A DNA stretch of 64,000 nucleotides from Symsagittifera roscoffensis. Lineage: Eukaryota > Xenacoelomorpha > Acoela > Convolutidae. The notes beneath the pieces were generated by a model. That model was not told the DNA's origin. It did no database searches and was given only the letters and a program-made list of their open reading frames with translations. This document shows, one piece after another, positions 1-8,859 of the stretch (position 1 is the stretch's first letter; every line of letters starts with the position of its first letter). Position numbers and translations under genes: made by a program. The stretch is from contig NC_087063.1 in the NCBI RefSeq assembly GCF_963678635.1, positions 14,139,006 to 14,203,005 of the forward strand, read 5' to 3'.

Positions 1-3000
1 AGGGAGTTACGCTTAAGAGCCGACATGGAGAAGTTAAGAATTCAGCAAGAGCAGTCTCTTGGGTCTCTTGACACAAAGATAGACGCGATGATGGAGAGGC
101 GAACGCAGGCTATCATGGATAGGTTGGACGGGCTACTAAGCAGCAAGAGTGGACCAAAAGAAGGAGAGCCGAACTCGGGAGGTCCCAGCAGGGAACCGAG
201 GGTGAACTTCAATGAACATCAAAGGAGGAAGACAAATGGATCCACTAGAGGCAGGGGCAGTTCATCAGGCTATGCCACAAGGGGTAATACAGCATGGGGC
301 CCGAACGGTAGAGCAAGTTCAACGGGGAACAGACAAACCTCGAACGAACGACCAACGCAAAGCACACATGCGACCGGGAGAAGCGATTCTGGCAACATGG
401 GGCATACAAGCCCGAGGAGGAGTCACATGGGCCAAGCGGGAAACGCTCATGGTGATTCGGATTGCAGGGATGCACCGCACACAGAGCCTTCGACAAGGTG
501 TGAGGACACTCAGGCGGGACACTCAAGGGATGCTACGGCAATGGCCACAGCATTTGAACCCCTGAACAGGTCTTTGGAGACATTCCTGACGCGGTTATCT
601 AGAACCAATGAACGCAGTGAAAAGTCCAGAAGAGTCTTTAAGAAGCCAAGATGCTACAAGGACGAATCTGATGGCTGTATTGATACCTGGATAGAGGTAA
701 TGAAGCTGCATTTCGAGGAAGAGGACTTGTCGGAGAGACAGGAATGCAGCGCGCTCACCAGCAACTTAGAAGGGACAGCCCTGAACTGTGTCATGGCTAA
801 GAAACAGTATCAACGTGACACTGCTGAGAAAATCTTCGAAATCTTGTTAAACCGTTTCGGATCAGGGGTGCAGGGGCACCAGGCGATGATGCGCTTCGAG
901 AAACGGAGGCAACGAGAAGATGAAACAATAGACAAGTTTCTCGATGATTTGGAAATGCTGAGAAGACGCAGCCAACCGGATGAGTCAAACCGAAGGATGA
1001 ACCTGGCCGTAGCCTCAAAATTCATCGATGGTGTGAAAAATGATGAACTTCGTACGATGCTAGCAACGCATTACACACCACTATCAACTAATGCGCCAAC
1101 ACCGGAGGAGTTGAGACTCAAATCAAAAGAGTATCTTTTGTTGAAACCTCCTTCGAGATCTGGATATTACAAGAACAATTATGGCAATTTTAACAACGGA
1201 CCAGCTAACCAAGGGAACAATTGGTACAAACCGAGGGATGATATGGACAAGAGACGTTCTTGTGCTAATTGCAGTTCAACAGACCATCATGTGTCAGCAT
1301 GCCCTGCTTACAAACAAGGCATGAAAGCAATAGGCTTTAGCCTCGAGGACGAAGATGCGTCAGAGTTGGATCATGAGGATTTCATGAGAGGAGTAATTGC
1401 GAAATTTGGCCCGAGGTGTTTCTTTTGTAACTTGGAAGGTCATTTTAAATCAGATTGTCCGCAATTCTGGGATGCAGTGGCAGACATCAAGCATCCAAGG
1501 CATGAGGAAGCTTTGTCAGGAGTGAAAGCAAGCAAGGCTCGACTTTTGAGCGAAGCAGAGGCACGCAGGAAGGACAAACCTCAAGAGCTGGCGGCAAAGA
1601 AAATGCAAGCAGTAACAGAAGAGGCACGTGTACCGGAACCAGCAACTGCGGCCGATGACTTCAAGATCGATTATAAGGCAGCCGCAAAGGATGCTTTAAA
1701 TAGAGTAAAGCAGGAATTGGTGACGAAAGAGATCGAACAAAAAGTGAAACTTGAACTGGAAAATGAAAAGCTTCAGGAGCAACTGAATACCTTCGAGGCA
1801 ACGGAGTTCGAAGAGACGAAAACACCAAGCAGTTTAGATATGAAACTTAAAGTGATCTCCGGTAAGAGGTTCGGCATGGCGCCGCAGGGAAAGAAGATAC
1901 AGTCGATAATCTCAGTGGCTGGACACCAGGTAATAAGAAATTTGAGTGAACCATCAGAGTTCACTTTAATGCATTTGGACACATATGCAGATTATCTGAG
2001 GCAGGTGGAGCCACGCACTGAGTCGAGAGCTGTGCGAGCACTACTAACGACGGGTGGCCCTCGCATGAAGAAACTTCATGGACGCTACTTGGAGGTCTAT
2101 GGGCCGTATCAAATAATACTGAACGTGGATGGAATCAGCATCTACACCAGGACTTACATAACAACAGATGATGACCAAATGGGGCAGATCTATTTGGGTG
2201 AAGAGGAACTCAAAGTCCGCAGGATAGGCCATGACGCCATGATGGAACAAGACGCGGTACATATTGGATATGAAGCAGATGTGACAGCACACCTGCTTGA
2301 CACCAACGGAACAAAAATCGGAGTCACAGGGCTTCTGGACACAGGCGCGGTGGTGAGTGTGATGCCGATAAAAACCTGGGAGAAAATGGGCTTCACGCGG
2401 GAAGATCTGATTCCTACGAATCTCCGACTAGCCGCTGCAAATCGAGGAGCTATCTACGTAGCTGGAAGAACACCGGTGACGGTCCTTCACATGGGAGGAC
2501 GGAACTTTTGGATGAACTTCCTGGTGGTAGAGAATCTGGACGACGCCGACCAATTCATCTTGGGCAGAGATTTTGTCAGGAATTTTGACGTGATGATTGA
2601 CTTGAACAACGGTCTAATACGGATTAGAAACCCGGACCGAAAGTATGTTAAGAGACCAATTAATAGGATAATAACAGACGAGAATAAGGTACCAGTTTTT
2701 TTGGACAGAAAAGTAAAATTACAACCAGGACAAGCTGTAGTAGCGATTTTTAGAATGAGAAATTTAAATTCGTTAAGTGATAGTAAACAGGTTTGCTTAG
2801 TACCGAATCCAAATAGTCAGAGTTCGGTGATTTTAGGCCGGAGCTTCTCGGTAACGCGAAACGGACTGTGTGTCAGTGTGTTGTTGAACACACTGGACAC
2901 CACGGTTTCAATCCAGCGTGGAAAGAAGCTTGGTTACGCATTGCCGATGAGGACCGACTATGAAGAGACACAAAACTTGAAGAAATATAGTGTGAAAGAC

Positions 3001-6000
3001 TGTCCTTATCATGCCAATAAAGATAAAATTTTAAAGAGGATTGATGAATTAAAATCTATTCGTAAATTGTTTTCAATGAAATCCGAAACGGACGACGGCT
3101 TATCAAGCTGCTCGAATTTTCCGGAACGCCCCTCGTCATATGAACTAGATTCTGACAAACCGGTTTTGCCAGAAATAGAACATTTAAAAGGAAAAATAGG
3201 TGAGGGAGATCTTGAAAAATTGCGGGACCTCCTAGATCGGAACGCCGAAGTATTTTCAAAACATAAGGCGGACATCGGTTGCTGTAATTTCGTCGAACAC
3301 GAAATCGAACTAGAAGAGGGCGCCGTTCCCCATAGGGAAGGCGCAAGGCGAATGACGCCACATAAATCGGAAGCGTGCCGAGCGGAAATAGAAATGTTGC
3401 TTGAATACGACATGATAGAACCCTCGAAATCACCATGGGCTTGCGGAGTAGTAATGGCGAAAAAGAAAGGGGGGCAGCTTAGATTTTGTTGCGACTTTCG
3501 TTACTTGAACGCGGTAACGATTAAAGATGCGTACCCGATACCGCGAATAGACGAGAGCCTATCCAAACTTGGTGATGCAAAGTTCTTCACCACATTGGAC
3601 TTGGGTTCTGCCTTCTGGCAGGTTCCTCTGCGAAAGAAGGACAGGGAGAAAACCGGATTCGCGTGCGAATTGGGGTTGTACCAGTGGAAGAGGATGCCCT
3701 TCGGCTTGTGCAATGCAACAGCAACCTTTCAAAGGCTGATGGCTCAGGCTTTGACAGGAGTGACCAAAAAGTACGGGAATCTCTTGATGTGCTACGTGGA
3801 TGACGTAGTCATAGCGACACCAACCCTGGAGGATCACATTGATCGACTCGATGAGGTCTTCGGATGTATGAAAAGAGCAGGCTTGAAATGCAAACCATCG
3901 AAATGTGAAATCCTTAGGGATTCGATCAAGTACCTGGGAAGAATGGTGGACCGGCATGGTGTGAGGCCAGATCCAGAAGCAGTAGAGGCTGTGCTGACAT
4001 GGAAAGCTCCTAGAACGGACACACAGCTCATGAGCTTCCTAGGGTTTGCCAATTACTACCGAGAATTCATAAAAGGATACGCGGACAAGGTGTACCCGAT
4101 GCAGAAGCTGATGCGCAACAAAGGGAAAAAGTTCGAATGGAACGATGAGGCACAAGTTGCTTTCGAGAACATAAAGCGGGAACTGTGCGAAGCGCCAGTG
4201 CTGGGCATGCCTACAGAAAAGGGCATGTATGTTCTTGACACAGACGCATCGGTGGTGGCCATCTCAGGAATATTGCATCAAGAGCAAGAATGGAACGGAA
4301 GAACAGTCCTCCGTCCCATTGCATACGGCAGCAAAGTCTTGAGTGACACAGAGATGAAATATGGCGCACCAAAAGCAGAAATGTTTGCAGTAGTTACCTT
4401 CGTGGAGAAGTACCGTGCATACTTGGGGAGCGCTCCTTTCAAGTTACGCGTGGACAACAGAGCGTTATCCTGGTTGAAGACCTACTCGATGGATCAGAGT
4501 TATATTGGTAGATGGATAGTAAGACTGGATGGCTACCATATGATAATCGAACACAGGATGCGTGATAAACATCAGAATGCTGACAGTCTCAGCAAGAAAA
4601 CTGAGTTCTATGAAAGATTGGAGCAAAAGCAGGCCAATCAGGCGGAAGTAAAGGAGGGATTCTCGTTTCTGGACAAAGAAACTTATGAAGCGCTTCCCTT
4701 AACGAGATGGTTGGATAAGTCTGGACATCCAATTCCGGGGCATCCTGAGTTACCTGTAGAGAAAGCAGCCGAGATAAAGATCCTGTCAAGGGAGGACCCG
4801 GTCCCCTTGGATTTGTTGCTGCGCTCGAACCTGGTCCAGCAAGAACTCTCTCGCATGAATATAAACAGCCTCTCATTATTGGATAAAACGGTGCAAGTCA
4901 CACCACAAGTGATGCGGATACTGGGTGGATTGTTAGAAAGAGAAGTGACCAGAGATGACCCCGAGTGGACAGCAGCAGTGGCATCGCTAACAGTCAGTGA
5001 GAAAGTGAAGATCATGCCGTCCAGACAACAGCACGAAGAGAACAAGAGGGATTGTAGGACAATAGTTCAGCAACTAGTATCCTCAATACCCCAGGAGATT
5101 TTAACCAGTACTTCTTACGGACAGAAAGGACGGGAGAGCGGCAAGCAAAAGAAAACTGTCACCTTTGTAGACCGGGAAAAAGAGGGTGAAGAGGTAGAAC
5201 AAAATCTGCTGCAAGACTATTTGTCCGGGGAGAAGGATGAGGAGAAAAACCAGCGATCACAAGATCAACACCCGGGACAAGGAAATTTGTCCGGGGAGTC
5301 CGAGATAGACGAGAAAATTCCTGAGGAGAAACAGGACCTAGAGAACAAAGTTTTGTCCGGGGAGTTCAGATGGATGCGAAGGAAATACGGACATGATCTG
5401 GAGGAGCGTGCAGTCTCCAGCACAACACCTTCGACGGATGATAAGTCAGAAAGCTCGAGAATGAACACCTATTCAGACAGGGATTCGACCTCGGGATCAG
5501 AACTGTCAGAACTGGCGATACACACGCTACTAGTGGAAACTCGGGCGAGAAACCTGGACAGAGAGGTGTACCAGGATCCTGACAGTGATCGCTACCTAAT
5601 ACCAAGCGAAAGAGTCTTTGACAACGCAGCGGATGACTTAGAAACGATAGCGGTATCGAAACGTTCGATAAGCCTGTTGCCGCAGAAAGAGGTAGTCAGG
5701 ACTGATCTTCAGCCGTTTCAACAAGAAACACAACCGTTGGCGAAGATTTGGTGCGTTAAGATGGAAGAAGACACACATCAGCCCAACGAGCTGAACAGTC
5801 AGATGAGAGTCATGAAGACGTACTTGAAGGCGAGATACAGACTCTCGGACCTTCTAAGGGCGCAGAGAAATGATCGCATGACAAGCAACCTAAAAAGGTG
5901 GATAGAAAACGGTGCACCTGACAAAGGTGACCTGGAAGAAGACAGCTATAGGATCCTGAGACAATACTTCATGCAGAAGGAGGGGAGATTATATCTGAAC

Positions 6001-8463
6001 AAGGACGGGATCGTGGCTTGCAGGAGAAGAGAAGAAGACAAGGTCTTATACAAATATAACGCGATAGTGTTGCCGCAACTCTATCAGACAGAACTATTAT
6101 TCAGGTCGCATGATCAGATGGGCCATCAAGGGATCGACAAAGTGTATCAGAGGATCCTGAAGCGCTTTGAGTGGCCTGGGATGAAAAAGGCATGCGAGAA
6201 ATGGGTGACAGCATGTCTGTCATGCCAACAGGTCAAGGATCCTAGGAAGTTGCGATTTCCTTTACAATCAATTGAGTCGTCTGAATTCAACGAGGTGGTG
6301 CAGATAGATCACCAGAAGATATGCATGACAGACAGCGGTTACAACCAAGTCTTGGTCATGATAGATCACTTCACGAAGTATGCAGAGGCCGTGCCCTGCA
6401 TAACTGCCTCGGCGGAAGAGACATGCGACCACCTGATCAATACGTGGATAGCAAGACACGGATGTCCAATGACGTTTCAATCGGACAATGGAACGGCTTT
6501 CGTAGGCGAGCTTACGAAAGAGCTTATGAGACGGTCACAAGTCGCTCAGGCTCACTCCACGACATACCACCCTCAGACGAATGGCTTAGTGGAAAGACAG
6601 AATAGGACGTTAGTGTCGATGCTGAGGGTATATTGTTCCAGGTACATGACCGATTGGGACAGATACCTTCCACAGGTGATGGGAGCTTATAATAGCACGC
6701 AACACTCCACCACTGGAGTCAGTCCACACATGATGCTGACGGGACACGAGAAGTCTTTACCCTTGACATTCTTCTACCCAGAGTATGAGGGAAAGAAAAC
6801 ATCCCCACAGGTCTACGTGAGGGATGTGATCAGACGCCAACAGGAGTTGAACGACTTGTGTAGACGAAACACTCAGCAGGCACAGGCAAGGCAGAGGAAA
6901 AGATTCGACAAGAAAGCAGCTGGTGCAAAGGCTTACTCGGTGGGAGACTACGTATGGGTATTTCAGAACGTTATACCACCGAAAGGAACAAAGAAGCTTC
7001 TAAAAAAGTGGAGGGGACCCTTCATGATTACACAGGTGCACCAAGAGGGACGCTTTTATAGACTGAGTACTGGCCGAGCCGCCCACTACGAAAACATCAA
7101 GCCACACAATCCATCGACAGAAGACTGGTGTGTACCTGCAGACATGGAAGAAGGGGATTATCTAATGATGGATCCTGCTTGTGAGGTCAATGGAAAAGGC
7201 ACCAGGGAGAAGAACGATGGAAACGAAGTCGTAGAGGAAGGTACGGATACACCATTGGACCTGGATCCAAACGAACAGATCGAAGCGGACGATGAAACCT
7301 TGCCCTACGCAGAGGAAGATTGGCAGGATTCCGAACAGACAGAGGTTCCCAAGAACATGGAACCAGATCTTCCGTTCACGATGCAGACTAGTCAGAAAGA
7401 CGGGACGAGACTAAGAAAGAAATACAATCCTTACGGTGACGACTTTGTAGTGGATAGGATAGATCTAAAGAAAATAGTGGAGGAAGTAGTGGGTTTAGAG
7501 GAAATAACCGTGTCACAGGACATTGACATAGTCGATGATCACAACGATGAGTGGGTTGACGACTGGTCGAAACCCGAGGTGGAGTTCGACGATGAGCAAC
7601 AGCAGTCAAATGAACAAGACCTGACGAACCTGCGTGTCTTAGAGTGGCTGAACGAAATGACATCAGACCCTGAAAAGACCAGCGTTACGATTCAAGACGT
7701 AGATCGCGAAAGCGCGAAATATATTAAGACCGAACGAGATGATCCTTCCTGGGCTGCCCAGGAAGGACAACTTCTCATTCCAGCTTCTAATCTTGACTTA
7801 ATACCCGGTATGCGATCGACGGGGACGCCGATGGATATTTTTGTCCGGGCAGTGGGGGTAGGACTTACCCACACTGAAAACTTGATAATAAAAAAATTGA
7901 GAATAGCAAGAGAAACAGGAAACTTAGAAGCAGAAACAGGCGAAGAACCTAAGAAACCTGACATAGGCAGGGTAGTTGAGTCATATTTTAACTTACCAAA
8001 TGAATATTCAAGTAACATAGTACTAACAGATAGTGATTTCATACTCACAAACAGAACATGTGCGATAGCAATCACCGCAGACATGAGTTTTAGGACGGCG
8101 CTAGCGGCAGATTTTAAGAGGGAATACAAAAACGTGGAATTCCTTTGGAAGCAAAGACCAGGGATAGGGGGCGTAGCAGCCTTACCCCCGGCGGTGTCGC
8201 AGATACCGGGAAAGTACTTATGCTTCTTGGTAACGAGGGCGACAGAGAAGCAGCACGTGGACCCAGAAAACCTAGTATTGTCTTTGACGAGGCTGAGAGA
8301 CTTCCTTGTGGAAATGGACGTGAAGGAGCTTTCGCTTCCAGTGTACGATCCAAATAGAGGACGACTGCATCCTCGGGAATTGTACGCGCTTGTACACGTG
8401 ATATTCTCTGATACGAACATACAAGTGTATCTACATAAGAAATATTACTTAAGTATAGGCTGA
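1..8463 (+). CDS. Gag-Pol polyprotein with C-terminal macro-like domain (5' end outside window)
   Basis: Replication polyprotein of a Ty3/gypsy-like LTR element. The first ATG is at 25, but the frame is open to base 1, so the true start may lie upstream. Residues are counted from ATG 25. Order: G/S/R-rich disordered N-terminus; Gag domain ~222-347; CCHC knuckles 413-426 and 466-479 (both C-x2-C-x4-H-x4-C); protease DTG 772-774 with ILGRDF ~845; RT with catalytic Asp 1192 and YVDD 1257-1260; RNase H Asp 1405; integrase HHCC ~2029-2067 and D2095, D2154, E2190 (D-x35-E); GPF motif ~2330; macro-like domain ~2655-2805. At 2812 residues it is far longer than usual. The extra length is a ~450-residue linker between RNase H and integrase and the ~400-residue C-terminal extension. 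No stop or frameshift is seen and all catalytic residues are present, so it may be functional. Gag and Pol share one frame, so Gag:Pol dosage is not set by frameshifting here. Confidence 0.93.
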   Translation, partial: RELRLRADMEKLRIQQEQSLGSLDTKIDAMMERRTQAIMDRLDGLLSSKSGPKEGEPNSGGPSREPRVNFNEHQRRKTNGSTRGRGSSSGYATRGNTAWGPNGRASSTGNRQTSNERPTQSTHATGRSDSGNMGHTSPRRSHMGQAGNAHGDSDCRDAPHTEPSTRCEDTQAGHSRDATAMATAFEPLNRSLETFLTRLSRTNERSEKSRRVFKKPRCYKDESDGCIDTWIEVMKLHFEEEDLSERQECSALTSNLEGTALNCVMAKKQYQRDTAEKIFEILLNRFGSGVQGHQAMMRFEKRRQREDETIDKFLDDLEMLRRRSQPDESNRRMNLAVASKFIDGVKNDELRTMLATHYTPLSTNAPTPEELRLKSKEYLLLKPPSRSGYYKNNYGNFNNGPANQGNNWYKPRDDMDKRRSCANCSSTDHHVSACPAYKQGMKAIGFSLEDEDASELDHEDFMRGVIAKFGPRCFFCNLEGHFKSDCPQFWDAVADIKHPRHEEALSGVKASKARLLSEAEARRKDKPQELAAKKMQAVTEEARVPEPATAADDFKIDYKAAAKDALNRVKQELVTKEIEQKVKLELENEKLQEQLNTFEATEFEETKTPSSLDMKLKVISGKRFGMAPQGKKIQSIISVAGHQVIRNLSEPSEFTLMHLDTYADYLRQVEPRTESRAVRALLTTGGPRMKKLHGRYLEVYGPYQIILNVDGISIYTRTYITTDDDQMGQIYLGEEELKVRRIGHDAMMEQDAVHIGYEADVTAHLLDTNGTKIGVTGLLDTGAVVSVMPIKTWEKMGFTREDLIPTNLRLAAANRGAIYVAGRTPVTVLHMGGRNFWMNFLVVENLDDADQFILGRDFVRNFDVMIDLNNGLIRIRNPDRKYVKRPINRIITDENKVPVFLDRKVKLQPGQAVVAIFRMRNLNSLSDSKQVCLVPNPNSQSSVILGRSFSVTRNGLCVSVLLNTLDTTVSIQRGKKLGYALPMRTDYEETQNLKKYSVKDCPYHANKDKILKRIDELKSIRKLFSMKSETDDGLSSCSNFPERPSSYELDSDKPVLPEIEHLKGKIGEGDLEKLRDLLDRNAEVFSKHKADIGCCNFVEHEIELEEGAVPHREGARRMTPHKSEACRAEIEMLLEYDMIEPSKSPWACGVVMAKKKGGQLRFCCDFRYLNAVTIKDAYPIPRIDESLSKLGDAKFFTTLDLGSAFWQVPLRKKDREKTGFACELGLYQWKRMPFGLCNATATFQRLMAQALTGVTKKYGNLLMCYVDDVVIATPTLEDHIDRLDEVFGCMKRAGLKCKPSKCEILRDSIKYLGRMVDRHGVRPDPEAVEAVLTWKAPRTDTQLMSFLGFANYYREFIKGYADKVYPMQKLMRNKGKKFEWNDEAQVAFENIKRELCEAPVLGMPTEKGMYVLDTDASVVAISGILHQEQEWNGRTVLRPIAYGSKVLSDTEMKYGAPKAEMFAVVTFVEKYRAYLGSAPFKLRVDNRALSWLKTYSMDQSYIGRWIVRLDGYHMIIEHRMRDKHQNADSLSKKTEFYERLEQKQANQAEVKEGFSFLDKETYEALPLTRWLDKSGHPIPGHPELPVEKAAEIKILSREDPVPLDLLLRSNLVQQELSRMNINSLSLLDKTVQVTPQVMRILGGLLEREVTRDDPEWTAAVASLTVSEKVKIMPSRQQHEENKRDCRTIVQQLVSSIPQEILTSTSYGQKGRESGKQKKTVTFVDREKEGEEVEQNLLQDYLSGEKDEEKNQRSQDQHPGQGNLSGESEIDEKIPEEKQDLENKVLSGEFRWMRRKYGHDLEERAVSSTTPSTDDKSESSRMNTYSDRDSTSGSELSELAIHTLLVETRARNLDREVYQDPDSDRYLIPSERVFDNAADDLETIAVSKRSISLLPQKEVVRTDLQPFQQETQPLAKIWCVKMEEDTHQPNELNSQMRVMKTYLKARYRLSDLLRAQRNDRMTSNLKRWIENGAPDKGDLEEDSYRILRQYFMQKEGRLYLNKDGIVACRRREEDKVLYKYNAIVLPQLYQTELLFRSHDQMGHQGIDKVYQRILKRFEWPGMKKACEKWVTACLSCQQVKDPRKLRFPLQSIESSEFNEVVQIDHQKICMTDSGYNQVLVMIDHFTKYAEAVPCITASAEETCDHLINTWIARHGCPMTFQSDNGTAFVGELTKELMRRSQVAQAHSTTYHPQTNGLVERQNRTLVSMLRVYCSRYMTDWDRYLPQVMGAYNSTQHSTTGVSPHMMLTGHEKSLPLTFFYPEYEGKKTSPQVYVRDVIRRQQELNDLCRRNTQQAQARQRKRFDKKAAGAKAYSVGDYVWVFQNVIPPKGTKKLLKKWRGPFMITQVHQEGRFYRLSTGRAAHYENIKPHNPSTEDWCVPADMEEGDYLMMDPACEVNGKGTREKNDGNEVVEEGTDTPLDLDPNEQIEADDETLPYAEEDWQDSEQTEVPKNMEPDLPFTMQTSQKDGTRLRKKYNPYGDDFVVDRIDLKKIVEEVVGLEEITVSQDIDIVDDHNDEWVDDWSKPEVEFDDEQQQSNEQDLTNLRVLEWLNEMTSDPEKTSVTIQDVDRESAKYIKTERDDPSWAAQEGQLLIPASNLDLIPGMRSTGTPMDIFVRAVGVGLTHTENLIIKKLRIARETGNLEAETGEEPKKPDIGRVVESYFNLPNEYSSNIVLTDSDFILTNRTCAIAITADMSFRTALAADFKREYKNVEFLWKQRPGIGGVAALPPAVSQIPGKYLCFLVTRATEKQHVDPENLVLSLTRLRDFLVEMDVKELSLPVYDPNRGRLHPRELYALVHVIFSDTNIQVYLHKKYYLSIG
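5221..5418 (+). repeat. Three 66-nt units (22 residues) each starting with LSGE inside Pol
   Basis: In the RNase H-integrase linker, TTGTCCGGGGAG begins at exactly 5221, 5287 and 5353, so three 22-residue units each begin LSGE. The rest of each unit is diverged and charged, while these 12 nucleotides are identical including third codon positions. TGTCCGGGGAGT, found at the second and third units, recurs in noncoding sequence at 15415-15426. Confidence 0.75.
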
Positions 8464-8859
8464 GTGATGAGCGAGAGGGTGTTAGGCCAAAGACCAAGTT
8501 GCATGTAATATGTGAGAGGTGCGTTATGTTATGTTATGTGTTAGGTTATTAAGATCATGGGTAAGTAGGGGTTAGTGACCATGAACAACTAAATGACGAT
8601 CTTGGGAATAGATCCAAAGTTTGGACTGTCCAATCTTAGGTCGAATTCCAAAATTTTAGAAACCAATTGATTTTAATAAATTTTAGGATAAATATCTTTT
8701 TATCTGAACTGTCTTTAAGCAAATTTTAACGATATATATTAAGGTGAAACTGACAGGTGTGACAGTCGTGATTCCTTTTCTAGATCCTGATTGATCATTT
8801 AATTGCTCACTTGAGTCAAAACTTGAAATCGAAATCAAATCAAACTTGGAAAGAACAGT
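8464..8859 (+). promoter_or_regulatory. Gap between Gag-Pol and ORF2 with splice-like signals
   Basis: This 396-bp stretch has no gene. It contains a donor-like GGGTAAGT (GTAAGT at 8561-8566) and an acceptor-like TTCCTTTTCTAG ending at 8783, 76 bp before the ORF2 ATG. A likely reading is that ORF2-ORF4 are expressed from a spliced subgenomic RNA using the 8783 acceptor, as envelope-like genes often are. This is inference from motifs only. Confidence 0.4.
8621..8633 (+). repeat. Inverted repeat TTGGACTGTCCAA
   Basis: A perfect inverted repeat around a central T, with core GGACTGTCC. The same core sits in larger inverted repeats at 15129-15143 and 15409-15421, always in noncoding parts of the element. 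It may be an RNA hairpin or a protein-binding site. Confidence 0.5.

Noticed and set aside
5221-5418. Regularly spaced short repeats resembling a CRISPR array
   Set aside because: Only three 12-nt repeats, in frame within a polyprotein in animal DNA; it is a diverged protein repeat.
7692-8420. 242-codon frame on the - strand opposite the macro-like domain
   Set aside because: It lies fully antisense to a well-supported coding region, is Ser/Thr-rich as expected for a complementary frame, and has no motif.
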